Counted from the stretch's first letter, positions 26,774-37,152 are shown. The stretch is 64,000 nucleotides of DNA from Pseudarthrobacter sp. NIBRBAC000502770 (GCF_006517815.1 NZ_CP041198.1:868001-932000), one strand, 5' to 3'. A program made the numbers and translations. Notes: generated by a model not told the origin, from the letters alone.

Positions 26774-27940
26774 GTGACCTCGGTCAGCCTGGGAATGCCG
26801 TCAGCACCACCGCCCGTCCTTGCCCCCCGCCGCAAGACGCGCCAAATCAAAGTCGGCTCGGTAGGCGTCGGATCTGATTTCCCCATCAGCGTGCAGTCCA
26901 TGACCACCACGCCCACCACGGACATCAACGCCACCCTGCAGCAAATCGCCGAACTCACGGCGTCCGGCTGCGACATTGTGCGCGTGGCCTGCCCCTCCGC
27001 CGACGATGCCGAGGCGCTGCCCATCATCGCCCGGAAGTCCCAGATCCCCGTCATCGCGGACATCCACTTCCAGCCGAAGTACGTCTTCGCGGCCATCGAG
27101 GCCGGGTGCGCGGCAGTGCGCGTGAACCCCGGAAACATCCGCAAATTCGATGACCAGGTAAAAGAAATCGCCGCCGCGGCCAAGGACCACGGAACCTCGA
27201 TCCGCATCGGGGTCAACGCAGGATCCCTGGAGCCAGGAATCCTCAAGAAGTACGGCAAGGCCACCCCGGAGGCGCTGGTTGAATCGGCAGTCTGGGAAGC
27301 TTCGCTCTTCGAGGAGCACGGCTTCCACGACTTCAAGATTTCCGTGAAGCATAACGACCCCGTAGTCATGGTGGCCGCCTACGAAATGCTCGCCGAAAAG
27401 GGCGACTGGCCCCTCCACCTGGGCGTCACCGAAGCCGGGCCTGCCTTCCAGGGCACCATCAAGTCCGCCACCGCGTTCGGGGCACTCCTCTCCCGGGGCA
27501 TCGGCGACACCATCCGGGTGTCCCTCTCCGCGCCGCCGGTGGAGGAAATCAAGGTAGGCAACCAGATCCTCCAATCGCTGAACCTGCGGCCCCGCAAACT
27601 TGAAATCGTGTCCTGTCCTTCCTGCGGCCGCGCCCAGGTGGACGTGTACACCCTGGCCGAGCAGGTCACTGCCGGGCTGGAAGGGATGGAGATCCCGTTG
27701 CGCGTGGCGGTCATGGGCTGCGTCGTGAACGGGCCCGGTGAGGCGCGCGAGGCTGACCTCGGTGTCGCCTCCGGCAACGGCAAGGGGCAGATCTTCGTTA
27801 AGGGCGAGGTCATCAAGACTGTTCCCGAGAGCGCAATTGTTGAGACACTGATCGAAGAGGCTATGCGTATCGCGGAAGAGATGGGGGAGGCCGATGGCGA
27901 AGATGCTGTCAAAGGTAGCCCCGTGGTTAGCGTCTCGTAG
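26774..27940 (+). CDS. ispG: 4-hydroxy-3-methylbut-2-enyl diphosphate synthase
   Basis: IspG (GcpE) makes HMBPP in the MEP pathway with a 4Fe-4S cluster. The 388-residue protein has [19 protein letters not shown] at the N-terminus and the cluster ligands near the C-terminus, in [12 protein letters not shown] and [19 protein letters not shown] precedes the GTG start by 7 bases. The 3' end overlaps the next gene by 47 bases. Confidence 0.97.
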   Translation: MTSVSLGMPSAPPPVLAPRRKTRQIKVGSVGVGSDFPISVQSMTTTPTTDINATLQQIAELTASGCDIVRVACPSADDAEALPIIARKSQIPVIADIHFQPKYVFAAIEAGCAAVRVNPGNIRKFDDQVKEIAAAAKDHGTSIRIGVNAGSLEPGILKKYGKATPEALVESAVWEASLFEEHGFHDFKISVKHNDPVVMVAAYEMLAEKGDWPLHLGVTEAGPAFQGTIKSATAFGALLSRGIGDTIRVSLSAPPVEEIKVGNQILQSLNLRPRKLEIVSCPSCGRAQVDVYTLAEQVTAGLEGMEIPLRVAVMGCVVNGPGEAREADLGVASGNGKGQIFVKGEVIKTVPESAIVETLIEEAMRIAEEMGEADGEDAVKGSPVVSVS

Positions 27941-28793
27941 GGACGCGGCAGACCCCGCGGGGCTTTCCGTCCGTATCCTGGACGGCCAGGATACCCCGGC
28001 GCTGACAGTGCTGGCCCAGCGGGATCCGGTGACCAACGTCTTCATCCTCTCGCATCTCCGGGCCACGGGGACGGCGGCGCCCACCAGCGGTGGGGCCGGG
28101 GTCATCGGGGTTTTCGACGACGGCATCCTCACGGGCGCGTGCTGGGCCGGGGCCAACCTGGTTCCGGTCCAGCTTGATCCCGCCCTGGCCCCGCTGGTGG
28201 CGGAGGCCGCCAACACTTCCGGGCGCCGGTATGCGTCCGCTTTTGGGCCCGCTGACGCGGTGCTTGCACTCCATACCCAACTCGCCGGGTTGGGCCACCG
28301 GGCCCATGAGGTCCGTGACGACCAGCCCCTGATGGTTATTGAGGGGCCGGCGTTGGTACAGCCCAACCCCGGACTGGCCCTGGGCAACCTCGCCGATTTC
28401 GACCGCATCCTGCCCGCCTGCGCCGCAATGTTCGAGGAAGAGGTAGGTTATTCGCCCTACCTGGGCGGCAGGGAGTTCTACAGCCGCCGCGTGGAGGGCC
28501 TCATCAGGCAGGGGCACTCCATGGTCCACCTCAACGACCAGGGGGACGTGGTGTTCAAGGCGGAGCTTGGGGCAGTCACGGACCACGTCACCCAGGTCCA
28601 GGGCGTGTGGATGAACCCGGTCTTCCGTGGCCAGGGGCTCAGTGCCGGCTACATGTCCGCCGTGGTGGAAAAGGCCCAGCAACTGGCCCCCGTGACCAGT
28701 CTCTACGTCAACGGATTCAACACCAGGGCGCGGTCCACCTACGAACGCGTAGGCTTCCGCCAGGTGGGCACCTTCGCTACAGTTCTCTTCTAG
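27894..28793 (+). CDS. GNAT acetyltransferase with DUF4081 N-terminal domain
   Basis: The 299-residue protein has an N-terminal DUF4081 region (about 25-135: [28 protein letters not shown]) and a C-terminal GNAT domain with the acetyl-CoA loop [17 protein letters not shown] and [22 protein letters not shown]. The same protein follows gcpE in mycobacteria (Rv2867c region). The ATG at 27894 lies inside ispG, with GGGAGG just upstream; ATG 27903 is an alternative. The substrate is unknown. Confidence 0.88.
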   Translation: MAKMLSKVAPWLASRRDAADPAGLSVRILDGQDTPALTVLAQRDPVTNVFILSHLRATGTAAPTSGGAGVIGVFDDGILTGACWAGANLVPVQLDPALAPLVAEAANTSGRRYASAFGPADAVLALHTQLAGLGHRAHEVRDDQPLMVIEGPALVQPNPGLALGNLADFDRILPACAAMFEEEVGYSPYLGGREFYSRRVEGLIRQGHSMVHLNDQGDVVFKAELGAVTDHVTQVQGVWMNPVFRGQGLSAGYMSAVVEKAQQLAPVTSLYVNGFNTRARSTYERVGFRQVGTFATVLF

Positions 28794-28832
28794 CCGGCGA
28801 TCACCGGCAGCACGCAGAATATTGGGGGAAAA

Positions 28833-29591
28833 TTGAAGACGTCGGTGCTGGGAACTTTCGCGGTCTCTGTCCTTCTTGCCACAGCAGTCTCCGCCTGTGG
28901 TGGAACATCCGAACCGAAAGCGGCCGGGTCCACACCCGCAGCCCCTGCCGGCACCGCCACAACTGTTGCCGCCACCCCCACGCCATCCCCATCCCCGACA
29001 GCCAAGGCGTATACCGCCGGAGAACTCGCGGCCATCGTCGGGCAGGTGAGGGACTCCGCCGACCGGAGGCTGACCGTCCTGCCCAGCGCAGACATTGCCA
29101 CCACGCTGGAACAAACGAAGGCAATGCTTTCCTCCATCGACGTCAAACCGGCCGAGTGCAAGGAACTCGCAGCCTCGAGTACTGTCCCGTCCGTCGATGG
29201 CGCCGCCATGGCCGTGGGCATGGGCACCGACGCTGCCACAGGGGCCGTCACTGCGCTGTCCCTGGTGTCCGGCCTGGACCAAAGCTTCCTTGCCAGGCTC
29301 AAGGGCCAGCAGGACCAGCTGGCAAAGTGCTCCTCAATGACCATGACGGCCTCGGGCATGGAGGTGGCCGTCACCGTCACGGCGCTGCAGGGAGTCAGCA
29401 GCCGTCCCGGCACCATCGCCTACCGCACCGACACAGCCTTGCCCGATGGGCAGAAGCAGTCCACGGTCACGGCGCAGGTTGTCCAGCAGGGCGTAGTGCT
29501 TACCTCGGTGGCTTCCGGCGGCGCCAGCGAGGCAGACGCCGTGCAGCGCGCAGGGGCGCTCATCGAATCGGCCGGTGCGCTGGTCAAGTAA
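28833..29591 (+). CDS. Putative lipoprotein of unknown function
   Basis: The 252-residue protein starts at TTG 28833 (GGGGGAAAA just before). The signal peptide MKTSVLGTFAVSVLLATAVSAC ends in a lipobox (TAVSAC), so it is probably lipid-anchored on the outer face of the membrane. A Thr/Pro/Ser-rich linker follows (about 30-58), then a soluble domain of about 190 residues with two cysteines (PAECKEL and KCSSMTM). No named family is recognised; it resembles other actinobacterial surface lipoproteins only in layout. Confidence 0.7.
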   Translation: MKTSVLGTFAVSVLLATAVSACGGTSEPKAAGSTPAAPAGTATTVAATPTPSPSPTAKAYTAGELAAIVGQVRDSADRRLTVLPSADIATTLEQTKAMLSSIDVKPAECKELAASSTVPSVDGAAMAVGMGTDAATGAVTALSLVSGLDQSFLARLKGQQDQLAKCSSMTMTASGMEVAVTVTALQGVSSRPGTIAYRTDTALPDGQKQSTVTAQVVQQGVVLTSVASGGASEADAVQRAGALIESAGALVK

Positions 29592-29963
29592 ACACCCGGC
29601 GGCTGAAGAAACAATGTGCGTCAATCGCAGCAAGCGGATTCCAAAAAATAAAAACTCTTGTCAAACGTGCGCACGATCACATAAGTTCGATCTAGCTGCG
29701 CTGGAAGTGGGGTGGGCGGTCTCACCAGTCCTCACCAGTACTAAGGCGATAACGGCGTCGAGCCACGCCCGGATGCGATGACCAGCCCTATTGGGGGGCC
29801 AGGGGCTTTGCATTCCCGGGCGTGGCTCTACTGTTTTCCCGGCGTGGCCCTGGGCGGCTGCGGCCCGCCAGTCCGTACCGTTCGTTCCCTGCCGGTAGAT
29901 TAGTACCCAGACGAATTGTCCGGCCCTGCTGACCCAGCACTTCCCCAGAAACGGATACCACCC
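29592..29963. other. 372-bp intergenic stretch before proS
   Basis: No convincing gene is seen. The first 110 bases are AT-richer than the surroundings (AAAAAATAAAAACTC). CTCACCAGTC/CTCACCAGTA is a 10-bp near-exact tandem pair around 29721-29740. A long palindrome lies at 29760-29828. TAGATT at 29896-29901 is a likely -10 box for proS. A 68-codon open frame at 29575-29781 has no recognisable product. Confidence 0.6.
29760..29828. repeat. 69-bp imperfect palindrome upstream of proS
   Basis: GAGCCACGCCCGG (29760-29772) pairs perfectly with 29816-29828. The next ATGC (29773-29776) pairs with GCAT (29810-29813) after a two-base bulge. An inner AGCCCT/AGGGGCT pair continues the fold. TACTGTTTTCCC follows. 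It could be a terminator for the lipoprotein gene, a structured leader or a REP-like element. Confidence 0.6.
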
Positions 29964-31775
29964 GTGGTCCTACGACTTTCCCAGCTTTTCCTGCGCACGC
30001 TGCGCGAAGACCCCGTCGATGCCGAGGTCGCCAGCCACAAACTCCTGGTCCGCGCCGGCTACATCCGCCGCGCCGCCCCCGGCATCTACACCTGGCTGCC
30101 GCTGGGGCTCAGCGTCCTGCGCAAGGTCGAGGAGATCATCCGCCAGGAAATGGCCGCCATCGGTGCCCAGGAAGTCCACTTCCCCGCCCTGCTGCCCCGG
30201 GAACCGTATGAGGCCACCAACCGCTGGACCGAATACGGCGAAGGATTGTTCCGGCTGCAGGACCGCAAGGGCGCAGACTACCTGCTGGCCCCCACGCACG
30301 AGGAGATGTTCACACTCCTGGTCAAGGACCTGTACTCGTCCTACAAAGACCTGCCGCTGAGCCTTTACCAGATCCAGAACAAGTACCGCGACGAGGCGCG
30401 CCCCCGCGCGGGACTCCTCCGCGGCCGCGAATTCATCATGAAGGACTCCTACTCCTTCGACGTGGACGACGCCGGCCTGGAGGCCAGCTACGCCGCGCAC
30501 CGCGCCGCCTACCTGAAGATATTCGAACGCCTGGGGCTCGAGGTTGTGCCGGTCGCGGCCACCGCCGGCGCAATGGGCGGGTCCAGGAGCGAGGAATTCC
30601 TGTTCCCCACCGAGATCGGCGAGGACACCTTCGTCCGCTCCGCAGGCGGCTACGCGGCCAATGTGGAGGCCGTGACCACGGTGGTTCCCGAGGAGATCGA
30701 CTTCACCAACGCCCCGGCTGCGGAGGTCCTGGACACCCCGGACACCCCCACCATCGAGACCCTGGTGGCCGCGTCCAACCAGATCGCCCCGCGCGCGGAG
30801 GCCGACGGCGGCGCCTGGACGGCCGCCGACACGCTTAAGAACGTGGTCCTCGCCGTCACCCTCCCCACGGGTGAGCGGCAGCTGGTGGTCATTGGCGTCC
30901 CGGGCGACCGGGCCGTCGACCTCAAGCGCGTCGAAGCGAACATTGGCTCGTTCCTGCCCATCTCGGGCGAGATCGGACTCGAGCAGGCCGGCGAGGAGGA
31001 CCTGAAGAAGCAGCCGCTGATCGTCAAGGGCTACCTGGGACCGGGCCTTACCCTGGACCAGGCACTTCTCGGCGCCGAAAGCGCAACAAAGCTCCTGTAC
31101 CTGGTGGACCCCCGGGTGGTTCGCGGAACCGCCTGGATCACGGGCGCCAACCAGGCCGGCAAGCACGTCTTCGGCCTCGTGGCAGGCCGTGACTTCACCT
31201 GGGACGGCGTCATCGAGTGCACCGAAGTCCGCGCCGGCGATCCCTCTCCGGACGGCTCCGGCCCCCTGGAAACCGCCCGCGGCATCGAAATGGGCCACAT
31301 TTTCCAGCTGGGCCGCAAGTACGCCGAAGCGCTGGACCTGAAGGTGCTCGACCAGAACGGCAAGCAGGTGGTGGTCACCATGGGTTCGTACGGCGTCGGT
31401 GTCACCCGTGCCGTGGCCGCGCTGGCTGAGGCCAACCATGACGAGCGCGGACTGGTCTGGCCCCGCACCGTGGCCCCTGCCGATGTGCACGTGGTGGCCG
31501 CGGGCCGGGGTGAGGAGATCTTCCAGGCAGCCGAGAAGCTCTCGGCAGACCTTGAAGCAGCAGGCCTTTCAGTCATCTACGACGACCGCCCCAAGGTCTC
31601 GCCCGGCGTGAAGTTCGGCGACGCTGAACTGGTGGGCGTCCCCACCATCCTGGCAGTGGGCCGCGGCCTGGTGGACGGCGTGGTGGAGATCAAGGACCGC
31701 CGCAGCGGTGAGGCCGAGAACATCGAGGTGGACAAAGCCGTCGACTACGTGGTCAACGCCGTCCGCAACCAGTGA
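29964..31775 (+). CDS. proS: Prolyl-tRNA synthetase
   Basis: This class II synthetase charges tRNA-Pro. The 603-residue bacterial-type enzyme has motif 2 ([25 protein letters not shown]), motif 3 ([18 protein letters not shown]), a YbaK-like editing insert (about 225-390) and an anticodon-binding C-terminus. The GTG at 29964 gives the usual [17 protein letters not shown] start; a TTG further upstream adds 16 non-conserved residues. The stop overlaps the next gene by four bases. Confidence 0.96.
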   Translation: MVLRLSQLFLRTLREDPVDAEVASHKLLVRAGYIRRAAPGIYTWLPLGLSVLRKVEEIIRQEMAAIGAQEVHFPALLPREPYEATNRWTEYGEGLFRLQDRKGADYLLAPTHEEMFTLLVKDLYSSYKDLPLSLYQIQNKYRDEARPRAGLLRGREFIMKDSYSFDVDDAGLEASYAAHRAAYLKIFERLGLEVVPVAATAGAMGGSRSEEFLFPTEIGEDTFVRSAGGYAANVEAVTTVVPEEIDFTNAPAAEVLDTPDTPTIETLVAASNQIAPRAEADGGAWTAADTLKNVVLAVTLPTGERQLVVIGVPGDRAVDLKRVEANIGSFLPISGEIGLEQAGEEDLKKQPLIVKGYLGPGLTLDQALLGAESATKLLYLVDPRVVRGTAWITGANQAGKHVFGLVAGRDFTWDGVIECTEVRAGDPSPDGSGPLETARGIEMGHIFQLGRKYAEALDLKVLDQNGKQVVVTMGSYGVGVTRAVAALAEANHDERGLVWPRTVAPADVHVVAAGRGEEIFQAAEKLSADLEAAGLSVIYDDRPKVSPGVKFGDAELVGVPTILAVGRGLVDGVVEIKDRRSGEAENIEVDKAVDYVVNAVRNQ

Positions 31776-32566
31776 TCTCCGGCTTCGAGTCGATCCAGCT
31801 CACCACGATCATCCTGATTGTGGTGGCTGGATTCGCAGCCGGCTGGGTTGACGCGGTGGTGGGCGGCGGAGGACTCATCCAGCTTCCGGCGCTGCTCCTG
31901 GTGCCCGGCATCGCGCCCGTCCAGGCGCTTGCCACCAACAAGATGGGCTCCATTTTCGGAACCGCCACCAGCGCCGCCACGTACTACCGGAGGGTGGGGC
32001 CGGACCTCCGGACGGCCGTCCCCATGGCCGTCATTGCCCTGGCGGGCAGCTTCGGCGGAGCCAGCCTGGCGGCCACCCTGCCGGCCGGAGTCTTCAAGCC
32101 CATCATCGTGGTGGCGCTGGTCGCCGTCGCGCTCTTCACCGCCCTGAAACCGAATGTCGGTGAGCTGACGGCGCTCCGGCACGCGGGCCACCGCCACTAC
32201 GTCGTTGCCTGCCTCATCGGTGCCGTGATCGGCTTCTACGACGGACTCATCGGGCCCGGGACGGGATCCTTCCTGGTCATAGCCCTGGTGTCCGCCATGG
32301 GATACGCCTTCCTGGAGGCCAGTGCCAAGGCAAAGATCGTCAACATGGCCACCAACGCCGGGGCGCTGCTGTTCTTTGCCCCGCACGGGTCCATCCTGTG
32401 GGGGATCGGCCTGGTCCTCGGCGCGGCGAACATGGCCGGCGGCTACCTCGGTGCCCGGACCGCGGTGCAGCAAGGCAGCAAGTTTGTGCGGGTGGTCTTC
32501 CTTGTGGTCGTCGCGGCTTTGATCCTCAAACTCGGCTACGACGTCTGGCAGGAAAACTTCGCCTGA
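31772..32566 (+). CDS. Sulfite exporter TauE/SafE (TSUP) family permease
   Basis: The 264-residue protein has seven to eight membrane helices. The N-terminal family motif [23 protein letters not shown] and the second-half repeat [23 protein letters not shown] are both present. TSUP proteins carry sulfite, sulfoacetate or other small anions; the substrate is not evident. The GTG start overlaps the proS stop (GTGA), so it is co-transcribed with proS. Confidence 0.9.
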   Translation: MISGFESIQLTTIILIVVAGFAAGWVDAVVGGGGLIQLPALLLVPGIAPVQALATNKMGSIFGTATSAATYYRRVGPDLRTAVPMAVIALAGSFGGASLAATLPAGVFKPIIVVALVAVALFTALKPNVGELTALRHAGHRHYVVACLIGAVIGFYDGLIGPGTGSFLVIALVSAMGYAFLEASAKAKIVNMATNAGALLFFAPHGSILWGIGLVLGAANMAGGYLGARTAVQQGSKFVRVVFLVVVAALILKLGYDVWQENFA

Positions 32567-32621
32567 CCCCTGGCCAGGACTGGTCCTCGTGGCACTCGCC
32601 CGCCCGGCGTAGCATGCAGGT

Positions 32622-34016
32622 ATGGCACACGGCGATGACGAGTATGCCGCGGCACTGGCGGCCGCAGCAAGGCACTCGCAGGCCTGGTTGGCCAGCCTCC
32701 GGCACCGCCCCGTGGGACCAAGGCTGCATGCGTCAGACCTTGGCGGGGTGTTCGGTGGTCCGTTGCCCGAAGCGGGCGTGCCGGCCGCTGAAGTGATCGA
32801 CTTCCTGGCCACGAACGCCGAGCCCGGACTGATGGCAATGCCCTCCGGCCGGTTCTTCGGCTGGGTCATCGGCGGCACCCTGCCTGCCGCCCTGGCGTCC
32901 GACTGGCTGGTCAGCGCCTGGGACCAGAACGCAGGACTCCGCTACGCCACCCCAGCCACCGCCGCCATCGAGGAAGCCGCCGGACAGTGGGTACTTGAAC
33001 TGCTGGGCCTGCCGTCCGGAGCCGATGTCGGATTCGTTACCGGCGCCACCATGGCAAATTTCACGGGGATGGCTGCTGCCCGCTGGCGGTTGCTGGCCGA
33101 CGCCGGCTGGGACCTGGACCGCGATGGGCTCTCCGGTGCGCCACGCATCCGCTGCTTTGTGGGCCGCGAACGGCATGACACCGTTGACCTTGGCCTGCGC
33201 TACCTGGGCCTTGGACAGCCGGAACAGGTCGACGCTGACGGCCTGGGCCGCCTTGTTCCCGATGCACTCGATGCCGCCCTTGCTTCCGGGAGCGGTCCGG
33301 CGCTGGTGTGCCTCCAGGCCGGCAACCTGCACTCGGGCGCCTTCGATCCCTTTGCCGAAGCCATCGCCGTGGCGCGCAAACATGGCGCTTGGGTCCACAT
33401 CGATGGCGCCTTCGGCCTGTGGGCGGCTGCCGCGCCGGACCTGCGGCACCTCACCCAGGGGTTTGAAGAAGCGGACTCCTGGGGCACGGACGCCCACAAG
33501 ACCTTGAACGTTCCCTATGACTGCGGCATTGCCATCGTCCGGGACCCGTCTGCACTGCGGGCCGCGATGGGACTGCATGCGAGCTACTTGGTGCACGACG
33601 CCGAAGGCCCCGGAGATCCTTTCGAGAAGGTCCCGGAGCTGTCCCGCCGCGCGCGGGGAGTGCCGGTATGGGCGGCCCTGAAAAGCCTGGGCCGGGACGG
33701 TGTGGCGGCCCAGGTGGGCGGCCTGGCCGCTGCGGCCAGGGCCATCGCTGCGGGGCTGGCGGCACTGGACGGGGTGGAGGTCCTCAACGACGTCGGCTAC
33801 ACCCAGGTGTGCCTGGCGTTCGGGGACGATGCCACCACCCGGGCGGTCACCGCCCGCATCATCGAGGAGGGAAAGGTCTGGATGTCCGGTTCGCGCTGGC
33901 AGGACCGGGACATCCTCCGGGTGTCGGTGAGTAACTGGCACACGGGGGGCGAGGACGTGGCCACGGCAGTGGACGCTGTCCGGTCAGCGCTGGCCGCCGT
34001 GAAGGGCCCGGCCTAG
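32622..34016 (+). CDS. Pyridoxal-phosphate-dependent decarboxylase (group II)
   Basis: The 464-residue protein has the group II decarboxylase layout: FFGWVIGGTLPAALASDWL, GFVTGATMANFTGMAAAR, GAWVHIDGAFGLWAAAAP and the PLP lysine in DAHKTLNVPYDCG (K293). The family acts on aromatic amino acids, glutamate or 2,4-diaminobutyrate, and some members are lyases rather than decarboxylases. The substrate cannot be assigned here. It is a stand-alone gene, 55 bases after the TSUP gene. Confidence 0.85.
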   Translation: MAHGDDEYAAALAAAARHSQAWLASLRHRPVGPRLHASDLGGVFGGPLPEAGVPAAEVIDFLATNAEPGLMAMPSGRFFGWVIGGTLPAALASDWLVSAWDQNAGLRYATPATAAIEEAAGQWVLELLGLPSGADVGFVTGATMANFTGMAAARWRLLADAGWDLDRDGLSGAPRIRCFVGRERHDTVDLGLRYLGLGQPEQVDADGLGRLVPDALDAALASGSGPALVCLQAGNLHSGAFDPFAEAIAVARKHGAWVHIDGAFGLWAAAAPDLRHLTQGFEEADSWGTDAHKTLNVPYDCGIAIVRDPSALRAAMGLHASYLVHDAEGPGDPFEKVPELSRRARGVPVWAALKSLGRDGVAAQVGGLAAAARAIAAGLAALDGVEVLNDVGYTQVCLAFGDDATTRAVTARIIEEGKVWMSGSRWQDRDILRVSVSNWHTGGEDVATAVDAVRSALAAVKGPA

Positions 34017-34084
34017 AGGACTCCTGGGCCCGCCGGGCGTCCGGACCGCGTGTGGTGCCGGACTGCCCCGGGCGGTGCCGGGCC

Positions 34085-35128
34085 TTATCCGTCCTGTCCG
34101 GGCCCGGGAAGGGAATGTGGGTGGGGAAGGCCGGCCAGGGTGTTCCCGGCGAGGGTGCTGGCTACCCAAAGCGAGCGGGCCAGGTCTCCCCGGTGCCCGT
34201 TCCGGAAATACCACAGCGCGTTGTCGACTTCCCTGGCGATGGCCCATTCCCGGGCCGCGTCCGGGTCCAGCCCTGCGGCGGCACTGAAGTTCTGGCAGCG
34301 CTCCACCAGCGCAGGACCCGGCAGGGCAGCAGGGAGGTCTTTGAGGCGGTTCCACAGCAGCGGAGCAACCGCGAACCCGGCCTCGCCGATCATGGGCTGG
34401 GGGTCGATCGCCGCGTAGCCGGCCGGAGTTGCCCCCGCTGTCCCCGGCCGCGCCAGGACGTTGTCGAAATGCAGGTCCGTGTGGACCAGGACATCGTATG
34501 CGGACCGGCGTCCCACCGCGCCGCGCGTCTGGCAAACCTCCAGGGCCGCCTCCAACAGCCACCTGGGAAAAGGACGGCCCAGTTGATCCCAGTCAGCGGG
34601 CAGGTCGTCGCTCCATTGCTCAGCCCGGGCGGCTATGTGGCTGAATTCCTGCCACTCCGGGCGGTGGTCCGGGACCAGCCCCAATTCCCGTACCAGCCCG
34701 CCCCACACGTGCACGGCTTCATCGATCGGCAGGGCGGCCAGTGAGCGGCCGGCCTCAAGGCGCTCCAGCAGCATGGCGCACGACGCGCCGTCCGAGGCCA
34801 GCAGGAGAACGGCGCCGCGGCCGCCCCAGAGCGCCAGCGCATGCCGCTCCACCTGGGCCTCGTCATGGGGAAAAGCGATTTTGAGGGCTGCGGGGGATCC
34901 GTCGTCCTGCCGCACCGGGACCACGAGGCCGCCGTGGCCGCTCCACGGGAAGCTTCCTGGCTCCAGGTCCACCTCCAGGTGCCACTGCTCCAGGCGATCG
35001 GCCAGCAGGCCAGGCAGGCCGCCAAGCCAGTCCCGGCCGGCGCCGCTGCGTGCATAGCGGGCAGCGAGCCTGGGCGGGATGGGGACCGCGGGCACCACGG
35101 GGCGTGGCACTGCGGGATCAGACAACAC
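34085..35128 (-). CDS. APH(6)/hydroxyurea-type phosphotransferase
   Basis: The 347-residue protein matches the aminoglycoside 6-phosphotransferase/hydroxyurea kinase family. It has KIAFPHDEAQVERHALALWGGRGAVLLL, the catalytic loop VLVHTDLHFDNVLA and YAAIDPQPMIGEAGFAVAPLLWNR. Family members such as StrA-type APH(6) phosphorylate streptomycin, but many environmental actinobacterial homologues have no proven antibiotic substrate. The GTG start at 35128 lies inside the upstream VIT-type gene (11-base overlap), so the two are probably one transcript. Confidence 0.85.
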   Translation of the reverse strand: MLSDPAVPRPVVPAVPIPPRLAARYARSGAGRDWLGGLPGLLADRLEQWHLEVDLEPGSFPWSGHGGLVVPVRQDDGSPAALKIAFPHDEAQVERHALALWGGRGAVLLLASDGASCAMLLERLEAGRSLAALPIDEAVHVWGGLVRELGLVPDHRPEWQEFSHIAARAEQWSDDLPADWDQLGRPFPRWLLEAALEVCQTRGAVGRRSAYDVLVHTDLHFDNVLARPGTAGATPAGYAAIDPQPMIGEAGFAVAPLLWNRLKDLPAALPGPALVERCQNFSAAAGLDPDAAREWAIAREVDNALWYFRNGHRGDLARSLWVASTLAGNTLAGLPHPHSLPGPGQDG

Positions 35129-35885
35129 CGGAAGCGCCGAGCAGGTTGCCGATCATGAACGTCGCCGCCAGCGCGAGGGCCCCGCCCACCACTACCCGTA
35201 CTGCTGCCCGGGTCTTCGACCCGCCGCCGATCCAGGCCCCGAGGGCGCCGGTCAACGCCAGGGCCACCAGTACCGAGATGAACGTGAGTGGTACCCGGAT
35301 GCCCGGCGGCGGCAACAGGATGGCCAGCATGGGCAGGACGGCCCCGATGGTGAAGGCGATTGCCGAGGCAAAGGCGGCATGCCAGGGGCTGACGATGTCA
35401 GCTTCGTCGATGTTGAGTTCGGCGGACAGATGCGCCGCCAGGACGTCATGGGCCGTCAGTTCCTTGGCAACCTTGGCCGCCGTTTCGGCGGTGAGGCCCT
35501 TCTCCTGGTAGATGGCGGCCAGCTCCGCCAGTTCAGCTTCCGGATCCTCGGCCAGCTCACGCCGTTCCTTCTCGATCAGCGCCCGCTGGCTGTCGCTCTG
35601 GCTGCTGACGGAAACGTACTCACCCAGCGCCATGGACACTGCCCCGCCCACCACACCGGCCACACCCGCGGTGAGGATGGGGGCCACCTCAGGAGTGGCC
35701 CCGGCCACGCCCACCACGATCGCGGCAACCGAGACGATGCCGTCGTTGGCGCCCAGGACACCGGCACGCAGCCAGTTAAGCCGGTGCGCAGTGTCGTCAC
35801 CGTGCGGTTCCGCCTCGGGGTGCCGGCCCAGGCCCCGGCCCGCTGCCGTGGGTTCCGGACGTCCGGCCGTTTCGTCCGCGTTCAT
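35118..35885 (-). CDS. VIT1/CCC1-type iron/manganese transporter
   Basis: The 255-residue protein begins with a hydrophilic stretch, then HRLNWLRAGVLGANDGIVSVAAIVVGVAGA and GAVSMALGEYVSVSSQSDSQRALIEKERREL, the classical VIT/CCC1 signature, followed by three C-terminal helices. Homologues move Fe(II) or Mn(II) across membranes. The start MNADETAGR is preferred, with GAAGGG upstream. Its 3' end overlaps the phosphotransferase start. Confidence 0.9.
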   Translation of the reverse strand: MNADETAGRPEPTAAGRGLGRHPEAEPHGDDTAHRLNWLRAGVLGANDGIVSVAAIVVGVAGATPEVAPILTAGVAGVVGGAVSMALGEYVSVSSQSDSQRALIEKERRELAEDPEAELAELAAIYQEKGLTAETAAKVAKELTAHDVLAAHLSAELNIDEADIVSPWHAAFASAIAFTIGAVLPMLAILLPPPGIRVPLTFISVLVALALTGALGAWIGGGSKTRAAVRVVVGGALALAATFMIGNLLGASGVV

Positions 35886-35987
35886 CCCTTCAGCAAACCA
35901 TCCCGGGCCGCCCAACGCCACCCTCCCGGAGGCCTTCCCTGCGGGACTGCGCCAAGGGCCGGAAAGCTGCGCGGTTCCGGACCGGGT

Positions 35988-37118
35988 TCAGGAAGCAACG
36001 GACGACGGCCGGGGTCCGGCGGCACGGCCGTCCCCGGCGGGAAGCCCAGGCAATTGGCCTGCGTCCAGGGTGAGGCCCGGAACGGGGCCCGGATCCGCAC
36101 CCCACCGAAGGGTGCGGGCGGCGGCTGACCGAAGGGCTGCCAGCGCCCACTTCCGGTCCTGGCCCTGCGCAGCCGCCACCAAATCGCCATAGGCCACCAC
36201 CGTGGCCGCCTCAAGCCTGCCCAGCGCCGCCGCCGGGGCAGCCAGGAAACCGGGATCAAGGACGTACCCGGGCTGTTGCGGTACCTCCGTACCGCAGGCC
36301 AGCCGCAGGCGTTCCACCGCCGCGGCAGCCAGTTCCTTGTGCGCACCCAGGAATTCCGACGCCGGGCCGGCGTCGGCGGGTGCGAGGCGGGGGAGCGCTG
36401 CCTGGTAGCCGTAGACGGCCTGCTGTTCGGCGGACACGGCGGCGGCCAATGCGGCGGGGGATGAAACAGCGGGAGCCGGCGCGGCAGCCCGGGCAGGTGG
36501 GGACGGGCACGGCGACGCAGGCTGTGCTGTTGCCTGGACCTCGGTGCCGGGTCCTGCCGCCTCCGGCGGCACGGGAACCCCGGCTGCGGAAGCCAACTGG
36601 GCGGCGGCGAGGAGCTGTGCGGTGCCGGTGCCGGCCAAAAGCCGGGCCATGCCGCCGTCGGCCGTCTCCGCGTCCTTGAGGCGGGCTGTCCCGCTGACGG
36701 CCAGGGCCCGGACCAGCTCGGCGGTGTTTTGCGGACCGGCGTCTGCGGACGGCGTCGCCGCTGCCGGTGGCGGGGACGCCTCCGTGGGTGCGGACGGGGA
36801 CCCGGACGCGGGGGCCAACAGGGCCCTGGCCTGAATGGTCAGCAAGGTCACAACAGGGCCCAGCGCAGTGGATTGGCTGGTGTCTGCTGATGCAAGGGCC
36901 AATCCTGCAGTGCGCATTTCCAGGACCGCACTGAGGGCCGCCGCCCGGGCCCGCTCGGAAAACGGCGGCTCGGCAGGGACAGGTCTTTCCGCGGGAATCA
37001 GGGCAAAACCGAGGCTCAGGACAACCAGGGCGGCAAGGGCAAGGACGGCATATCGGAACGGGCGCATGCCGTGCTTGGGGTCCGGGCGGCGGTCTTTCAC
37101 AACAGACCATGGTGTCAC
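35988..37118 (-). CDS. DUF4439 (ferritin-like) membrane-anchored protein
   Basis: The 376-residue protein has an N-terminal helix (MRPFRYAVLALAALVVLSLGFALI after about 17 residues), a long Ala/Pro-rich linker, and a C-terminal domain (about 225-355) with SAEQQAVYGYQAALPRL and FLGAHKELAAAAVERLRLACG. This fits the ferritin-like DUF4439 fold found near rimP in Actinobacteria. The start could be the GTG at 37118 or the ATG at 37067; neither has a clear ribosome site. Function is unknown. It is divergent from rimP. Confidence 0.78.
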   Translation of the reverse strand: MTPWSVVKDRRPDPKHGMRPFRYAVLALAALVVLSLGFALIPAERPVPAEPPFSERARAAALSAVLEMRTAGLALASADTSQSTALGPVVTLLTIQARALLAPASGSPSAPTEASPPPAAATPSADAGPQNTAELVRALAVSGTARLKDAETADGGMARLLAGTGTAQLLAAAQLASAAGVPVPPEAAGPGTEVQATAQPASPCPSPPARAAAPAPAVSSPAALAAAVSAEQQAVYGYQAALPRLAPADAGPASEFLGAHKELAAAAVERLRLACGTEVPQQPGYVLDPGFLAAPAAALGRLEAATVVAYGDLVAAAQGQDRKWALAALRSAAARTLRWGADPGPVPGLTLDAGQLPGLPAGDGRAAGPRPSSVAS

Positions 37119-37152
37119 GCTGAGGGGGCACCCGGGTGCACCACTGGGCCGG

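Noticed and set aside
29575-29781. 68-codon open frame downstream of the lipoprotein gene
   Set aside because: It begins inside the lipoprotein gene, lacks a ribosome site, overlaps the palindrome and has no recognisable sequence feature.
29592-29963. Possible tRNA or riboswitch before proS
   Set aside because: No acceptor-stem/T-loop pattern (GGTTCGA) was found, and the palindrome does not match a riboswitch class I know.
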